From contig CAVVME010000003.1 in NCBI GenBank assembly GCA_963749365.1, positions 1,054,001-1,118,000 on the forward strand: a DNA stretch of 64,000 nucleotides. Direction: 5' to 3'. Positions within the stretch are counted from its first letter, which is position 1. The number at the start of each line of letters is the position of its first letter. Of the stretch, positions 1 through 8,463 are shown piece after piece. The DNA is from WHSW01 sp963749365. Its GTDB lineage: Bacteria > Actinomycetota > Thermoleophilia > Solirubrobacterales > 70-9. The translations under genes were made by a program, and so were the position numbers. The notes under the pieces were generated by a model that did no database searches, had not been told where the DNA came from, and saw only the letters and a program-made list of their open reading frames with translations.

Positions 1-1318
1 AGGCGACCGCGTCGCCGACGTGCTCGGCGAGCTCGAAGTAGGGGATCACGATCGAGACCAGCGGCTCGGCGGCGGTTGGGCGCGCGCCGGCGCCGGCGCG
101 CGCCGCGATCTCACAGATCTCGCGGTAGGCGTCACGGATCGGCTCCGGGGCGGTCAGCGAGCCGAACAGCTCGCGCGCGGCATCAGGGTCGTGCTCGTCA
201 CGGGCGAGCTGCGGTCGCTCGACCAGGGGCTCGATCACGGGGGCCAGGCCGTCGACCGTCGCGTCTCGCGTCAGCCACCCGCTCGCCCCGTCGGCGACCA
301 GCTCGCAGAGGCCGCCGGTCGGCGTGGCAATGATCGGTCGTCCACGGGCCATCGCCTCCAGGGCCACGTACGGCCAGCATTCCCACCGCGATGGGACCAC
401 GAGCGCGTCGTGAGCGTCGAGCAGCATCGGCACCTGCTCGCGAGGCACCGCCTCGACCAGCTCGATCCGCTCGTCGCCGGCGATCTCCAGCGTCAGCAAC
501 TCGCGCATCGAGCCGCCGAGCGGGGCGGTCTCCGTATCGCCGCCGACCATCGTCAACCGCCACTCGGTCCGCTCGAGCCCGAGCAGCGCGTCGACCAGCT
601 CGCGCACCCCCTTGCGGCGTTCGAGCCGGCCGAGGTAGAGCAGCCGCAGCGGGCCCGTCGCCGCCGCCGCCGGCTCGGTCGCTGCGCTCCATTCGAAAGG
701 GTGGCGCACCAGCCGCGCCGGCGCGAGCCGGTCCGCGCCATAGAAGCGCTCGTAGGAGCCGAGAATGTCACCGCCCGCCCAGAGCAGCGAATCGGCGTAA
801 CGCAGCAGGTAGCGCTCGAGCTCGTGGGTGAACGACCGCTCGCGGTCGCCGGGCAAGAAGCCGTCGAGGACGTCGTAGACCTCGGCGCTGCCGTGGATCC
901 GGACGCAGACCATCGTCTGGCGCAGAGCGGGTGAGCCGGTCCGCTTCGCCTGCGCGGTGACGCAGCCCTCGCCGAGGAAGTCGCCGAACTCGACCAGGTC
1001 CGGGCCGCGGTCCCCGTACTCGCCCAGCAGCGCCGCGTACACGCGAGAGCTCCAGGCGTGCAGGCGGCTGAACGAGGCGCGCGCGTCCCAGGGCCGCGGC
1101 TCGCGCACGAAGACGAGCTTGGCGGGCGGCAGCGAGGCGGGCTGATCGCGCCGCGCCGCGTCGTGGGCGGCACGATGGCGGCTGGTGGTGAAGATCGTGA
1201 CCTCGAACTCGTCCGCGAGCAGGGCCGCGAGCGCGCTCACGTAGCGACCGATGCCCCCACCGCCGAACGGGGCGACCTCGCGCGAAACGAGCGCGACGGT
1301 CGGCTTGCCGCCTACCAC
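1..1318 (-). CDS. Glycosyltransferase, GT4 domain followed by GT2 domain (3' end cut by window edge)
   Basis: The N-terminal part reads as a GT4 (GT-B fold) transferase: it opens with VALVSREVAPFGGGGIGRY, the glycine-rich donor-domain entry, and has the second-half motifs LLYLGRLERRKGVRELVDAL and VVPSRWECWPYVALEAMARGR with the EALA-like acidic residue. After about 420 residues a second enzyme begins with PLVSIVIPYFELAEHVGDA, the first strand of a GT2 domain, and runs off the window. The GTG start at 1318 overlaps the cysM stop (GTGGTAG), so the two genes are translationally coupled. A likely role is adding two successive sugars to a surface glycan. Domain assignment is firm; donor and acceptor are unknown. 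Confidence 0.85.
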   Translation of the reverse strand, partial: MVGGKPTVALVSREVAPFGGGGIGRYVSALAALLADEFEVTIFTTSRHRAAHDAARRDQPASLPPAKLVFVREPRPWDARASFSRLHAWSSRVYAALLGEYGDRGPDLVEFGDFLGEGCVTAQAKRTGSPALRQTMVCVRIHGSAEVYDVLDGFLPGDRERSFTHELERYLLRYADSLLWAGGDILGSYERFYGADRLAPARLVRHPFEWSAATEPAAAATGPLRLLYLGRLERRKGVRELVDALLGLERTEWRLTMVGGDTETAPLGGSMRELLTLEIAGDERIELVEAVPREQVPMLLDAHDALVVPSRWECWPYVALEAMARGRPIIATPTGGLCELVADGASGWLTRDATVDGLAPVIEPLVERPQLARDEHDPDAARELFGSLTAPEPIRDAYREICEIAARAGAGARPTAAEPLVSIVIPYFELAEHVGDAVA

Positions 1319-2277
1319 CAGACGGTGGACTCGACGCCTTCGAGCTCCTCCACGGGAGTCGTGTATACGCCCGAGGAGAGGTACTTCCACCCGTCGTCGG
1401 GGACGATGAAAACGATGTTGCCCTCGTCGAGCTCGGCGGCGATACGGACGCAGATCGCGGCGATCGCGCCGGCCGAGACGCCGGCGAACAGCCCCTCCTC
1501 GGCGAGCAGGCGCTGGGTCCAGACGATCGCGTCGCGGTTCGAGACCATGATCTTGCGGTCGAGCAGCGAGAGATCGATGATCGGCGGGATGAATCCGTCG
1601 TCGAGCGAGCGCAGGCCCTGGACCAGCTCCCCCTGCATCGGCTCGGCGGCGACGACCCTGGTCTCGGGATCGCGCTCCTTCAGCCTCCGCCCGACGCCCA
1701 TCAGCGTCCCACCGGTGCCGAGGCCGGCGACGAATGCCGCCACCCGGTCGAGCTCGTCGAGGATCTCGACCGCAGTGCCGTTGTAGTGGGCGCCTGGATT
1801 GGCCGGGTTGCCGTACTGGTAGGGCATGTAGTACGAAGCGTCGGCGGCGGCCATCTCGAGCGCCAGCTCGACTGCCCCGTTCGATCCCTTGGCGCCCTCG
1901 GAGTAGACGATCTCGGCGCCGAACATGCGCAGCAGCTGGGTCCGCTCCTCGGTCACGTTGTCGGGCATCACGACCTTGACCGGATAGCCCTTGCGACTGC
2001 AGATCATCGCCAGCGAGATCCCGGTGTTGCCGGAGGTCGGCTCGAGGATCGTCTGTCCGGGCGCGATCGCCCCCTCGGCCTCGGCGGCCTCGATCATCGA
2101 CTTCGCGACCCGGTCCTTGACCGAGCCGGTCGGATTGCGCCCCTCGAGCTTGGCGAAGATCCGCACCCCCGGCTTCGGCGTCAGCCGCGGAAGCTCGACC
2201 AGGGGAGTGTTGCCGACCGCCTCGACCAGATTGCCGTACCGGCCCCCGCAGGGCCGATTGAGCGTCGGATCAAGCAT
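1312..2277 (-). CDS. cysM: Cysteine synthase CysM (O-phosphoserine/thiocarboxylate type)
   Basis: This 321-residue fold-type II PLP enzyme has the lysine loop GRNPTGSVKDR (Lys54), the substrate loop TSGNTGIS (81-88) and the phosphate-binding GLGTGGTLMG (186-195). The sequence follows Mycobacterium tuberculosis CysM closely: YQYGNPANPGAHYNGT, LRSLDDGF with an arginine (Arg223) at the place linked to O-phosphoserine use, and the C-terminal DDGWKYLSSGVY. In that family the sulfur donor is the CysO thiocarboxylate activated by MoeZ; likely partners lie at 23.3-24.8 kb. ATG 2277 was chosen because a probable -10 box lies 10 nt before it and a longer start would overlap the divergent gene. The gene is first in an operon with the GT4-GT2 gene. 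Confidence 0.93.
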   Translation of the reverse strand: MLDPTLNRPCGGRYGNLVEAVGNTPLVELPRLTPKPGVRIFAKLEGRNPTGSVKDRVAKSMIEAAEAEGAIAPGQTILEPTSGNTGISLAMICSRKGYPVKVVMPDNVTEERTQLLRMFGAEIVYSEGAKGSNGAVELALEMAAADASYYMPYQYGNPANPGAHYNGTAVEILDELDRVAAFVAGLGTGGTLMGVGRRLKERDPETRVVAAEPMQGELVQGLRSLDDGFIPPIIDLSLLDRKIMVSNRDAIVWTQRLLAEEGLFAGVSAGAIAAICVRIAAELDEGNIVFIVPDDGWKYLSSGVYTTPVEELEGVESTVWW

Positions 2278-2279
2278 CG

Positions 2280-2294
2280 CTTTAGAAAGTGTAG
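2280..2294 (-). promoter_or_regulatory. cysM promoter element shared with the moeZ-cysO operon
   Basis: Read on the minus strand this is CTACACTTTCTAAAG, ending 2 nt before the cysM ATG. TACACT can serve as a -10 box, giving a nearly leaderless cysM mRNA. The same 15-mer with one mismatch occurs at 24837-24851 before the moeZ-like gene. Promoter function is inferred from position and repetition; no convincing -35 is visible. Confidence 0.55.
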
Positions 2295-2313
2295 TAGCCG
2301 AAGCCGGGGCGGA

Positions 2314-2319
2314 TATCCT
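2314..2319 (+). promoter_or_regulatory. Probable -10 box of a leaderless GT2 gene
   Basis: TATCCT lies 8 nt before ATG 2328, and no Shine-Dalgarno is present. It sits back to back with the cysM -10 in a 50-bp divergent gap. Confidence 0.45.
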
Positions 2320-2327
2320 GCGCGCAG

Positions 2328-3287
2328 ATGCCGAGGCGAACCGCAGATGGCATTCGTCTCCGATCGCGAGCGGCACTGAGCGCGCGGATCCGGAGGCTGG
2401 CCGGGACCGAGGAGCTCGAGGCCCGGCTCGACCATGGCGAGCAGCGCGTCGGCCGCCTGGAGCAGCGGGTCGGCCGGCTGGAGGAGGCCGTGCAGTCGTA
2501 CTTCGCCGGCAACGACCAGCGGGTCGGCCGGCTGGAGAGCCTGGCAGCGATCGGTCCGGTGATGGACTGGATCGAGCAGGCGACCCTGGCGACTGAGCCG
2601 CTGGTCTCGGTGATTCTGCCGACCTACAACCGCGCCGCGATGCTGCCCCGCGCGATCGAGACCGTGCTCGCGCAGACCTACCCCCGCTGGGAGCTGCTGA
2701 TCGTCGACGACGCCAGCGAGGACGACACTGCCGCGGTCCTGAAGAGGGCCGCCGAGCGCGATCGTCGCGTCCGCTCGCTGCGGGTCGATCACGGCGGGGT
2801 CGGCGCCGCGCGCAACGCCGGGCTCGAGGCGGCCGAGGGAGCGCTGGTCGCCTATCTCGACGACGACAACGCGATGCACCCGGGCTGGCTCAAGTCGGTC
2901 GTCTGGGCTTTCGAGCAGCGTCCGGCGATCGAGGTGATCTACGGGGCGATCGTGATCGACGACTACAACCGCGGCCTCGACGGCGAGCCGGCGCTGCCGA
3001 TCGCGGCGCTGACCCCGTTCGACCGCGGGCAGATCTCGGAGCGCAACCCGGCCGACATCTCGACGATCGCCCATCGTGCCGGGCTCGCCGAGGCGCGCTT
3101 CGACGAGGACCTGGCGGCGATGGCCGACTGGGATCTGCTGGCCCGTCTCTGCTCCGAGCAGGACCCGCTCGTGCTGCCGGCGATCGCCTGCTTCTACTCG
3201 ACCGCGCGCCCGGACCGGCTGATGAGGGCCCCGACCGCCGCCGCCGAGGCCGCGCTGGTCCGCGAGCGCCTGCGAGAGCCTCGTTGA
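2328..3287 (+). CDS. GT2-family glycosyltransferase with N-terminal coiled coil
   Basis: Residues 1-75 are charged and contain the heptad-like repeat QRVGRLE three times, a short coiled coil that may oligomerise the protein or hold it to partners. The GT-A domain starts near residue 88 with PLVSVILPTYNRAAMLPRAIETVLAQTYPRWELLIVDDASEDDT, followed by the metal-binding YLDDDNAMHPGWL (DDD motif) and the acceptor-side acidic MADWDLLARL. It probably transfers an NDP-activated sugar to a surface glycan on the cytoplasmic side of the membrane. The gene diverges from cysM and overlaps the next gene by 4 nt (TTGA). No membrane segment is seen; the specific sugar is unknown. Confidence 0.88.
   Translation: MPRRTADGIRLRSRAALSARIRRLAGTEELEARLDHGEQRVGRLEQRVGRLEEAVQSYFAGNDQRVGRLESLAAIGPVMDWIEQATLATEPLVSVILPTYNRAAMLPRAIETVLAQTYPRWELLIVDDASEDDTAAVLKRAAERDRRVRSLRVDHGGVGAARNAGLEAAEGALVAYLDDDNAMHPGWLKSVVWAFEQRPAIEVIYGAIVIDDYNRGLDGEPALPIAALTPFDRGQISERNPADISTIAHRAGLAEARFDEDLAAMADWDLLARLCSEQDPLVLPAIACFYSTARPDRLMRAPTAAAEAALVRERLREPR
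2439..2535 (+). repeat. 21-bp repeats encoding QRVGRLE heptads
   Basis: Two adjacent 21-bp units (2439-2459 and 2460-2480) differ at two bases, and a third copy lies at about 2517-2535. They encode a coiled coil in the GT2 protein. The unit length is a multiple of three, so copy-number change would alter coil length without frameshift. Confidence 0.8.
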
Positions 3288-3892
3288 CGAGCGCGCTGCT
3301 CGCCCGCACGCTGTCCGCGGGCCCGGAGCTCCAGCCCAGCGACTGGGCGCTCGGCGATCCGGCGCTGGCGCTGCTGCTCGGCGAAGTCGCCGCCGGACGC
3401 GAACGGGTCGTCGAGTGCGGGTCCGGGCGCAGCACGGTGGCGATCGCCCGCCTGCTTCGCGAGCTCGGCCGGGGCACGGCGCACGCGCTCGAGCACGATC
3501 GCGGCTGGGCCAGCCTGACCCGCGCCCGGATCGAGGCCGAGGGACTTCGCGGCTGGGCGACGGTGATCGAGGCACCGCTGGAGCGCGATCCGCTCGGCGA
3601 GCCGGGTTGTGAGTGGTACGCGAACGGTTCGCTCGGGGAGCTGCCCGAGCACGGAGTCGACCTGCTGCTCGTCGACGGGCCCCCCGCGTCCCCGGGCTCG
3701 ACGCAGGAGCGGTCGCGCTACCCGGCGCTGGCGCGGCTCGGCGACAGGTTGGCGCCCGGCGCGACCGTGGTCCTCGACGACGCCACTCGCCCCGGGGAGC
3801 GCTGGGCGCTGGAGCGCTGGCGCCGCGAGCTGCGGCTCCCGTTCGAGCCCGGGGCGGGCGGATTTGCGGTCGCGCGCTGGCGAGATCCCTGA
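3284..3892 (+). CDS. Class I SAM-dependent methyltransferase
   Basis: A 202-residue protein with a Rossmann-type SAM site: VVECGSGRSTVAIARLL (motif I, around residues 42-58), the acidic end of strand 2 in ALEHDRGW, and the post-motif strand GVDLLLVDGPPASPGS with an Asp resembling the Methyltransf_24/O-methyltransferase group. C-terminal GATVVLDDATRPGERWAL continues the fold. The TTG start at 3284 overlaps the GT2 stop, so the pair is co-translated. A role in methylating a sugar or glycan end is inferred from the neighbours only. Confidence 0.78.
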   Translation: MTSALLARTLSAGPELQPSDWALGDPALALLLGEVAAGRERVVECGSGRSTVAIARLLRELGRGTAHALEHDRGWASLTRARIEAEGLRGWATVIEAPLERDPLGEPGCEWYANGSLGELPEHGVDLLLVDGPPASPGSTQERSRYPALARLGDRLAPGATVVLDDATRPGERWALERWRRELRLPFEPGAGGFAVARWRDP

Positions 3893-3950
3893 TTCCCAGT
3901 CCACCAGGGTATGTTTCAGGCCGACGTCTGACTTCGAGAGAGGGGTACCC

Positions 3951-4805
3951 GTGAGAGGAACTCGGATCTGGCTGGTGATCGGGCTGATCGCGCTGTTCGT
4001 CACCGGCCTGGCGGCGGTCGGCTGTGGCGATGACGATGACGACGGCGGCGACACCGAGACCACCGCCAGCGGCGAGGACCTCGGCCTGATCACCGAGGGC
4101 ACCCTCAGCGTCGGCACCGACACGCCGTACCCGCCGTTCGAGATCGGCCAGCCGCCGAACATCTCGGGCTACGACATCGAAGTCATGAACGCGATCGCCG
4201 AGCAGCTCGGGCTGACCGCGGAGTACACCGACACCGGCTTCGGGACGATCTTCCGCGACACGGCGAACGGCCAGTTCGACACCGCCGCCGCCGCCTCGAC
4301 GATCACCAAGGGTCGCGAGAACGCGGTCGACTTCACCGACCCCTACTACGAGGCCCAGCAGGCCCTGCTCGTCCCCGAGGACTCCGACATCGCCTCGACA
4401 GACGATTTGGGTGGCTTGATCGTCGGCGCCCAGGACGGGACCACCGGCGAGACCTATGCCAACGAGGAGACCGACGCCGCCGAGGTACGTGGGTTCCCCG
4501 AGGGCCCGAACGCGATCTCGGCGCTGGTCACCGAACAGGTCGACGCCGTGATCATCGACCAGCCGGTGGCGGTCGACGCGGTCGAGAAGCAGGGCGGGGT
4601 CGAGATCGTCGAGGAGATCCCGACCAACGAGCTCTACGGGTTCGCCGTCGCCCCCGAGAACGACGGCCTGCGCGAGGCGATGAACGAGGTGCTGGCGACG
4701 ATCAAGGAGGACGGCACGCTCGACGATCTCTACGCGCAGTACTTCGCCGGCGCGAAGCCGCCGAAGGGGGTGCTCGGCAGCAACGAGCTGCTGACCAACG
4801 ACTGA
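3951..4805 (+). CDS. Polar amino-acid ABC transporter substrate-binding lipoprotein
   Basis: A 284-residue SBP_bac_3-type protein. The N-terminus has a hydrophobic signal ending in a lipobox with Cys25 (LAAVGC), so it should be anchored outside the membrane. The mature part shows family hallmarks: TLSVGTDTPYPPFEI, GYDIEVMNAIAEQLGL, TITKGRENAVDFTDPYY and a late KEDGTLDDLYAQYF. GTG 3951 follows the purine-rich GAGAGAGGGG and puts the signal peptide at the start; an open frame upstream is a shadow of the methyltransferase. It captures a polar amino acid such as glutamine, glutamate or a basic one, for the permease and ATPase downstream. Ligand identity cannot be read from sequence. Confidence 0.92.
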   Translation: MRGTRIWLVIGLIALFVTGLAAVGCGDDDDDGGDTETTASGEDLGLITEGTLSVGTDTPYPPFEIGQPPNISGYDIEVMNAIAEQLGLTAEYTDTGFGTIFRDTANGQFDTAAAASTITKGRENAVDFTDPYYEAQQALLVPEDSDIASTDDLGGLIVGAQDGTTGETYANEETDAAEVRGFPEGPNAISALVTEQVDAVIIDQPVAVDAVEKQGGVEIVEEIPTNELYGFAVAPENDGLREAMNEVLATIKEDGTLDDLYAQYFAGAKPPKGVLGSNELLTND

Positions 4806-4845
4806 GAGCGGCGCCCGACCGAGGGCGACGGCCAGGTTCCGAGAG

Positions 4846-4869
4846 GGGCGCCCGGAAAGGCGTCCTTTT
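4846..4869 (+). terminator. Intercistronic stem-loop with T-run (attenuating terminator)
   Basis: GGGCGCC (4846-4852) pairs with GGCGTCC (4859-4865) through one G-T pair across a 6-nt loop, followed at once by TTTT. It sits between the binding-protein and permease genes. A leaky terminator here would give much more binding protein than membrane components, a common arrangement in such operons. Confidence 0.6.
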
Positions 4870-4916
4870 CGCGTTCGGAGGGATAGGCTGGGCCTCAAAG
4901 CGAGCGAGGGAGAGCG

Positions 4917-5714
4917 ATGGACTTCATCCGCGAGTACTACTTCGACTTCAGCCTCATGGGCGACAACTTCGATGCCGTGCTCGACGGGTTCTTCGTCACC
5001 CTGAAGCTCTCGGTGATCTCCGGCATCCTCTCGCTTGTCTGGGGCCTGGTGCTCTCGGTGGTGCGCCAGCTCCCCGGCAGGGCGACCGCCCCGATCCGCT
5101 GGTTGGCGATCGGCTACATCGACGTCTTTCGCGGGGTGCCGCTGCTGCTCGTCCTCTTCCTCGTCTCCGGATTCCTCTCGGCGGCGCAGGCGGAGGACGT
5201 GATCCCGCGCTCGATCGGGATCCCGGAGTGGTTCGGCCAGGAATCGTGGTTCTGGTACGGCGTCATCTCCCTGACCCTGACCTACGGTGCCTACATGGCC
5301 GAGGTCTACCGCGCCGGGATCGAGGCTGTGCCGGGAGGGCAGACCGAGGCCGCGCGCTCGCTCGGGATGAGCCACGGACAGGCAATGAGGTTCATCATCG
5401 TCCCGCAGGCCGTGCGCAAGGTGATCCCGCCGCTGCTCAACGACTTCATCGCGCTGATGAAGGACACCTCGCTGGTCAGCGTGATCGGCGCGCTCGAGGT
5501 GGTTCAGGCAGGGTTCGACATCCAGAGCGCCGAGTTCAACGGCTCCGGGCTGGTGCTCGGCGCCCTGTTCTTCCTCGCGGTGACGATCCCGCTCGCTCGG
5601 ATCATCGATTGGCTGATCGCGCGCGACCAGGCCAAGACCCAGAGAGGGAAGCCGACCGAGGGCGCGCCGACGGAGCCCGCCGGACCTGCGCCGACCGGAA
5701 TGGCGGGGGCGTAG
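4917..5714 (+). CDS. Polar amino-acid ABC transporter permease
   Basis: A 265-residue membrane protein of the HisMQ/GlnP type. After a short cytoplasmic start it has hydrophobic spans near residues 25-50, 60-88, 108-132, 190-210 and 215-235. The EAA loop that docks the ATPase is clear: EAARSLGMSHGQAMRFIIVPQAVRKVIPPLLNDFIALMKDTSL. The C-terminus is a proline/threonine/glycine-rich tail of about 25 residues, longer than usual. GGGAGAG precedes ATG 4917. It forms the membrane channel together with the products of 3951-4805 and 5717-6502; as only one permease gene is present it probably works as a homodimer. Confidence 0.92.
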   Translation: MDFIREYYFDFSLMGDNFDAVLDGFFVTLKLSVISGILSLVWGLVLSVVRQLPGRATAPIRWLAIGYIDVFRGVPLLLVLFLVSGFLSAAQAEDVIPRSIGIPEWFGQESWFWYGVISLTLTYGAYMAEVYRAGIEAVPGGQTEAARSLGMSHGQAMRFIIVPQAVRKVIPPLLNDFIALMKDTSLVSVIGALEVVQAGFDIQSAEFNGSGLVLGALFFLAVTIPLARIIDWLIARDQAKTQRGKPTEGAPTEPAGPAPTGMAGA

Positions 5715-5716
5715 CG

Positions 5717-6502
5717 ATGACTCCCGGCGAGAACGCGACCGGCCTCCCGACGTCCGAGGGCGCGCCGATGATCAAGCTCGAGAACGTCTGCAAGCGCTTC
5801 GGCGAGCTCGAGGTGCTGCGCGGCGTCGATGTCACGATCGAGCGCGGCGAGGTGGTCTGCGTGATCGGGCCGAGCGGATCGGGCAAGTCGACCCTGCTGC
5901 GCTGCATCAACCTGCTCGAGCCACCCGAGCAGGGCCGGATCCTGCTCGAGGGCAAGGAGATCACGGGCGACACCGCGACCGAGGGGGTCGACTTCGTGCG
6001 CCGCCGGGTCGGGATGGTGTTCCAGCACTTCAACCTCTTCCCGCACAAGACCGCGCTCGAGAACGTCTGCATCGCCCAGGAGAAGGTCCTCGACCGCTCG
6101 AGCAAGGAGGCGGCCGAGAAGGGCGAGATGCTGCTCGCCCGGGTCGGGCTGGCCGAGAAGGCGGGCGAGTACCCCGACCGCCTCTCGGGCGGTCAACAAC
6201 AGCGGGTAGCGATCGCGCGCGCGCTGGCGATGGATCCGGGCGTGATGCTGTTCGACGAGGTAACGAGCGCGCTCGACCCGGAGCTGATCAAGGGGGTGCT
6301 CGACGTGATGCGCGAGCTCGCCGAGGAGGGGATGACGATGATCGTCGTCACCCACGAGATGGGCTTCGCGCGCGACGTCGCAAGCCGGGTCGTGTTCATG
6401 GACGAGGGTGTGGTGCTCGAGGAGGGGGCGCCGACGGAGGTGCTCGGCAACCCCCAGCAGGAGCGGACCAAGCGCTTCCTCGGCCTGGTGCTCGAGCGCT
6501 GA
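5717..6502 (+). CDS. Polar amino-acid ABC transporter ATPase (GlnQ type)
   Basis: A 261-residue nucleotide-binding subunit with Walker A GPSGSGKST, Q-loop VFQHFNLFPH, signature LSGGQQQRVAIARAL, Walker B VMLFDEVTSALDPE and switch His in VVTHEMGF. It powers import of the amino acid bound by the upstream lipoprotein. The ATG at 5717 starts 2 nt after the permease stop; an in-frame ATG at 5768 (MIKLENVCKRFG) matches the usual family N-terminus, so the first 17 residues may be an extension. The gene closes the three-gene transporter operon. Confidence 0.93.
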   Translation: MTPGENATGLPTSEGAPMIKLENVCKRFGELEVLRGVDVTIERGEVVCVIGPSGSGKSTLLRCINLLEPPEQGRILLEGKEITGDTATEGVDFVRRRVGMVFQHFNLFPHKTALENVCIAQEKVLDRSSKEAAEKGEMLLARVGLAEKAGEYPDRLSGGQQQRVAIARALAMDPGVMLFDEVTSALDPELIKGVLDVMRELAEEGMTMIVVTHEMGFARDVASRVVFMDEGVVLEEGAPTEVLGNPQQERTKRFLGLVLER

Positions 6503-6520
6503 GCGATTTCGCGAGCGGGC

Positions 6521-7435
6521 TCAGCCGGCGACGTTCGGCCGGCGGTGGCGCAGCGCTCGCAGCGGTGCGGTCAGCCGCCAGCTCGGGCTGCGCCTGACGC
6601 TGTCGAGCTCGCGCTCGAGGGTTTCGATGCGGCGGATCTGGGCGTCGATCAGCAACCTGCCCTCGCCGGTCTGGATCCGCGCGGCCGCCGCCTCGGCCTC
6701 GGCTCGGCGTGCCCGCTGCTCCCAGTCACCGGGCGCGGCGCCGACACCGGGCAGCTTCCCCTCCCATTTCGCGGCCGTCTGTACGTAGGCGTCGATCCAG
6801 GCCTCGATGTCGCCGACCAGGCCGAGCGAGTGATGGTGCACGACCTGCAGGTCGGCGGTCACGACCTTGCGGCCCGCGACGCGCGCCTGGCAGCAGATGT
6901 CGAAGTCGTAGCCGTGGATCGGGCCGAGTGACTCGTCGAAGCGCAGCTCGCGCATCGCCCAGGGCGAAAGCGCCATCACGAAGCCGTCGATCGAGTCGAC
7001 CTCGCCGGTGGCCGCGTGGGTCGGTCCCCTGCCCTCCCCGACCCAGCTCAGGCCGGGGAACTCGCCGCCCCCGTGCTCCTCGTAGCGGTGCGTGAACGAT
7101 GCCCAGGTGACCGCGCCCTCCCACCAGGCGATGCTGCGCACGCCGACCGCGCCAACGCAGCCGACGATCGCCACCTCCGGGTCCGCCAGCGCCTCTCGGA
7201 GCCGGTCGCAGAAGTCCGGGCTGACGATCTCCGCATCCTGGTGGACGAGGACCAGGGCCTCGAGGTCCTCGCGCGCGGCGGCGCGCTCGAGCAGCATGTT
7301 GTAGTTGAGCGCCAGCGAGCCGACGCTGCCGGCGGTGAGGATCTCGCTGTCGGGCTCGGCCGCCCGGCGCAGGCCGGGCTCCGCGCAGCGCTCGTAGGTC
7401 TCGGTGTTGGTCACCGCGCAGGCGAAAGCGATCAT
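6521..7435 (-). CDS. StrF-like GT-A glycosyltransferase (paralogue 1)
   Basis: A 304-residue protein of the Glyco_tranf_2_5/StrF type. It starts MIAFACAVTNTETYERCAEPG, followed by a Rossmann-like region with VLVHQDAEIVSPDF in the DxD position, VDSIDGFVMALSPWAMRELRFDES and GYDFDICCQARVAGRKV, which carries the acidic acceptor-side residues. The last 80 residues are charged and partly coiled. It is a close paralogue of 8464-9399; both face a divergent or convergent methyltransferase gene. A TAGATT hexamer 7 nt before the ATG suggests a leaderless mRNA. The substrate is unknown. Confidence 0.8.
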   Translation of the reverse strand: MIAFACAVTNTETYERCAEPGLRRAAEPDSEILTAGSVGSLALNYNMLLERAAAREDLEALVLVHQDAEIVSPDFCDRLREALADPEVAIVGCVGAVGVRSIAWWEGAVTWASFTHRYEEHGGGEFPGLSWVGEGRGPTHAATGEVDSIDGFVMALSPWAMRELRFDESLGPIHGYDFDICCQARVAGRKVVTADLQVVHHHSLGLVGDIEAWIDAYVQTAAKWEGKLPGVGAAPGDWEQRARRAEAEAAAARIQTGEGRLLIDAQIRRIETLERELDSVRRSPSWRLTAPLRALRHRRPNVAG

Positions 7436-7442
7436 GCGCCGG

Positions 7443-7462
7443 AATCTAGATACATCTAGGCT
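7443..7462. promoter_or_regulatory. Divergent promoter with dyad covering both -10 boxes
   Basis: CTAGAT and ATCTAG form an inverted repeat with a 2-nt centre (7446-7459). The minus-strand -10 TAGATT (7448-7443) lies 7 nt before ATG 7435, and the plus-strand TAGGCT (7457-7462) lies 8 nt before ATG 7471. A protein bound to the dyad would block both genes; this is inferred from geometry. Confidence 0.5.
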
Positions 7463-7470
7463 GCGCGGCC

Positions 7471-8457
7471 ATGACCTTGCCGCGCGAGAGCGACTTCGCC
7501 ACCGACGGCGACCCGGGCGACCCTCACGACCGTGATCGCTCGGGCTACTCGCTGGCGAACAACCGCGAGCTCGTCTTCGGCTGCCTGGAGGCGGCCGGAG
7601 CGAAATCGGTGGTCGAGATCGGCTCGGAGTACGGGGCCTTCACCCGCGAGCTGCTCGCCTGGGCCGGCGATCGGGCGCGGGTGATCGCGGTCGACCCGCG
7701 GCCGATGCCCGAGCTCTACGAGCTCGACCGGAACAGCCCGCGGCTGGAGCTGATCGAGGAGCTGAGCGCGGACGCGATCCCCTCCCTGCCTGCCCTCGAT
7801 GCCTACGTCGTCGACGGCGACCACAACTACTACACGGTCACACAGGAGCTGGAGGCGATCGAGAAGGTGTGCGAGCCCGCCGGCTTCCCGCTCGTCCTCT
7901 TCCACGACGTCTGCTGGCCGCACGGGCGCCGGGACTCCTACTACGTGCCCGAACGGATCCCGGCCGAGCATCGCCAGCCGCTCGCCCATGACGTCTACCT
8001 CGTCCCCTGGGCCGGGCCGGCCGAGCCCGGCGTCGGGCTGCGCTACGACTGCGTCGCCGCCCACGAGGGCGGGCCGGCGAACGGGGTCCTGACCGCGATC
8101 GAGGACTTCATCGAGACCCGCGACGAGCTCAGCTTCGCGCGCGTGCCTGCCTTCTTCGGCTTCGCGGTGCTGTGGCCAACCGAGGCGGATTGGGCACCGG
8201 GCGTCGCCCGTCTGGTCGAGCCACTCCACAACCACCCGGTGCTCGAGCGCCTCGAGGGCAACCGCGTCGTGCAGCTGATCGAGCGGATCCACCTCGGCGA
8301 CAAGGCGAGCCGGGTGTACACGCTCGAGCACGAGCTGCGCCCGATGCTCGACTCGCGGGCGATGGCGATCGCGGAGAAGCTCTCCGACCTGAAGGCCCGC
8401 GGTGGCTGGTCACCGGTCTCCCGCGAGCGCCTGCGGCGAGCGCTCAACGGGAGCTGA
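7471..8457 (+). CDS. Class I SAM-dependent methyltransferase (Methyltransf_24-like)
   Basis: A 328-residue protein with SAM motif I VVEIGSEYGAFTRELLAW (residues about 47-64), strand-2 acidic residue in VIAVDPRPMPE and the catalytic-side strand LDAYVVDGDHNYYTVTQELEAI, a hallmark of the Methyltransf_24 group (VDGDHSY). The last third is helical and charged and has no recognisable domain. It diverges from the StrF-like gene 6521-7435 across a 35-bp promoter region and converges with paralogue 8464-9399. A sugar or glycan O-methyltransferase role is likely from context but not proven. Confidence 0.8.
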   Translation: MTLPRESDFATDGDPGDPHDRDRSGYSLANNRELVFGCLEAAGAKSVVEIGSEYGAFTRELLAWAGDRARVIAVDPRPMPELYELDRNSPRLELIEELSADAIPSLPALDAYVVDGDHNYYTVTQELEAIEKVCEPAGFPLVLFHDVCWPHGRRDSYYVPERIPAEHRQPLAHDVYLVPWAGPAEPGVGLRYDCVAAHEGGPANGVLTAIEDFIETRDELSFARVPAFFGFAVLWPTEADWAPGVARLVEPLHNHPVLERLEGNRVVQLIERIHLGDKASRVYTLEHELRPMLDSRAMAIAEKLSDLKARGGWSPVSRERLRRALNGS

Positions 8458-8463
8458 GCGAGC

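Noticed and set aside
2278..2376. Extended N-terminus of CysM from a start at 2376
   Set aside because: The extra 33 residues have no homology and would overlap the divergent GT2 gene; the shared promoter element lies between.
2439..2535. Phase-variable repeat in the GT2 gene
   Set aside because: 21-bp units keep frame and encode coiled-coil heptads, so they are ordinary protein repeats.
2181..5375. 1064-codon open frame on the minus strand
   Set aside because: It runs antisense through the GT2, methyltransferase and binding-protein genes, all of which show clear protein families; the translation is Arg/Gly/Asp-rich with no motif. GC-rich shadow.
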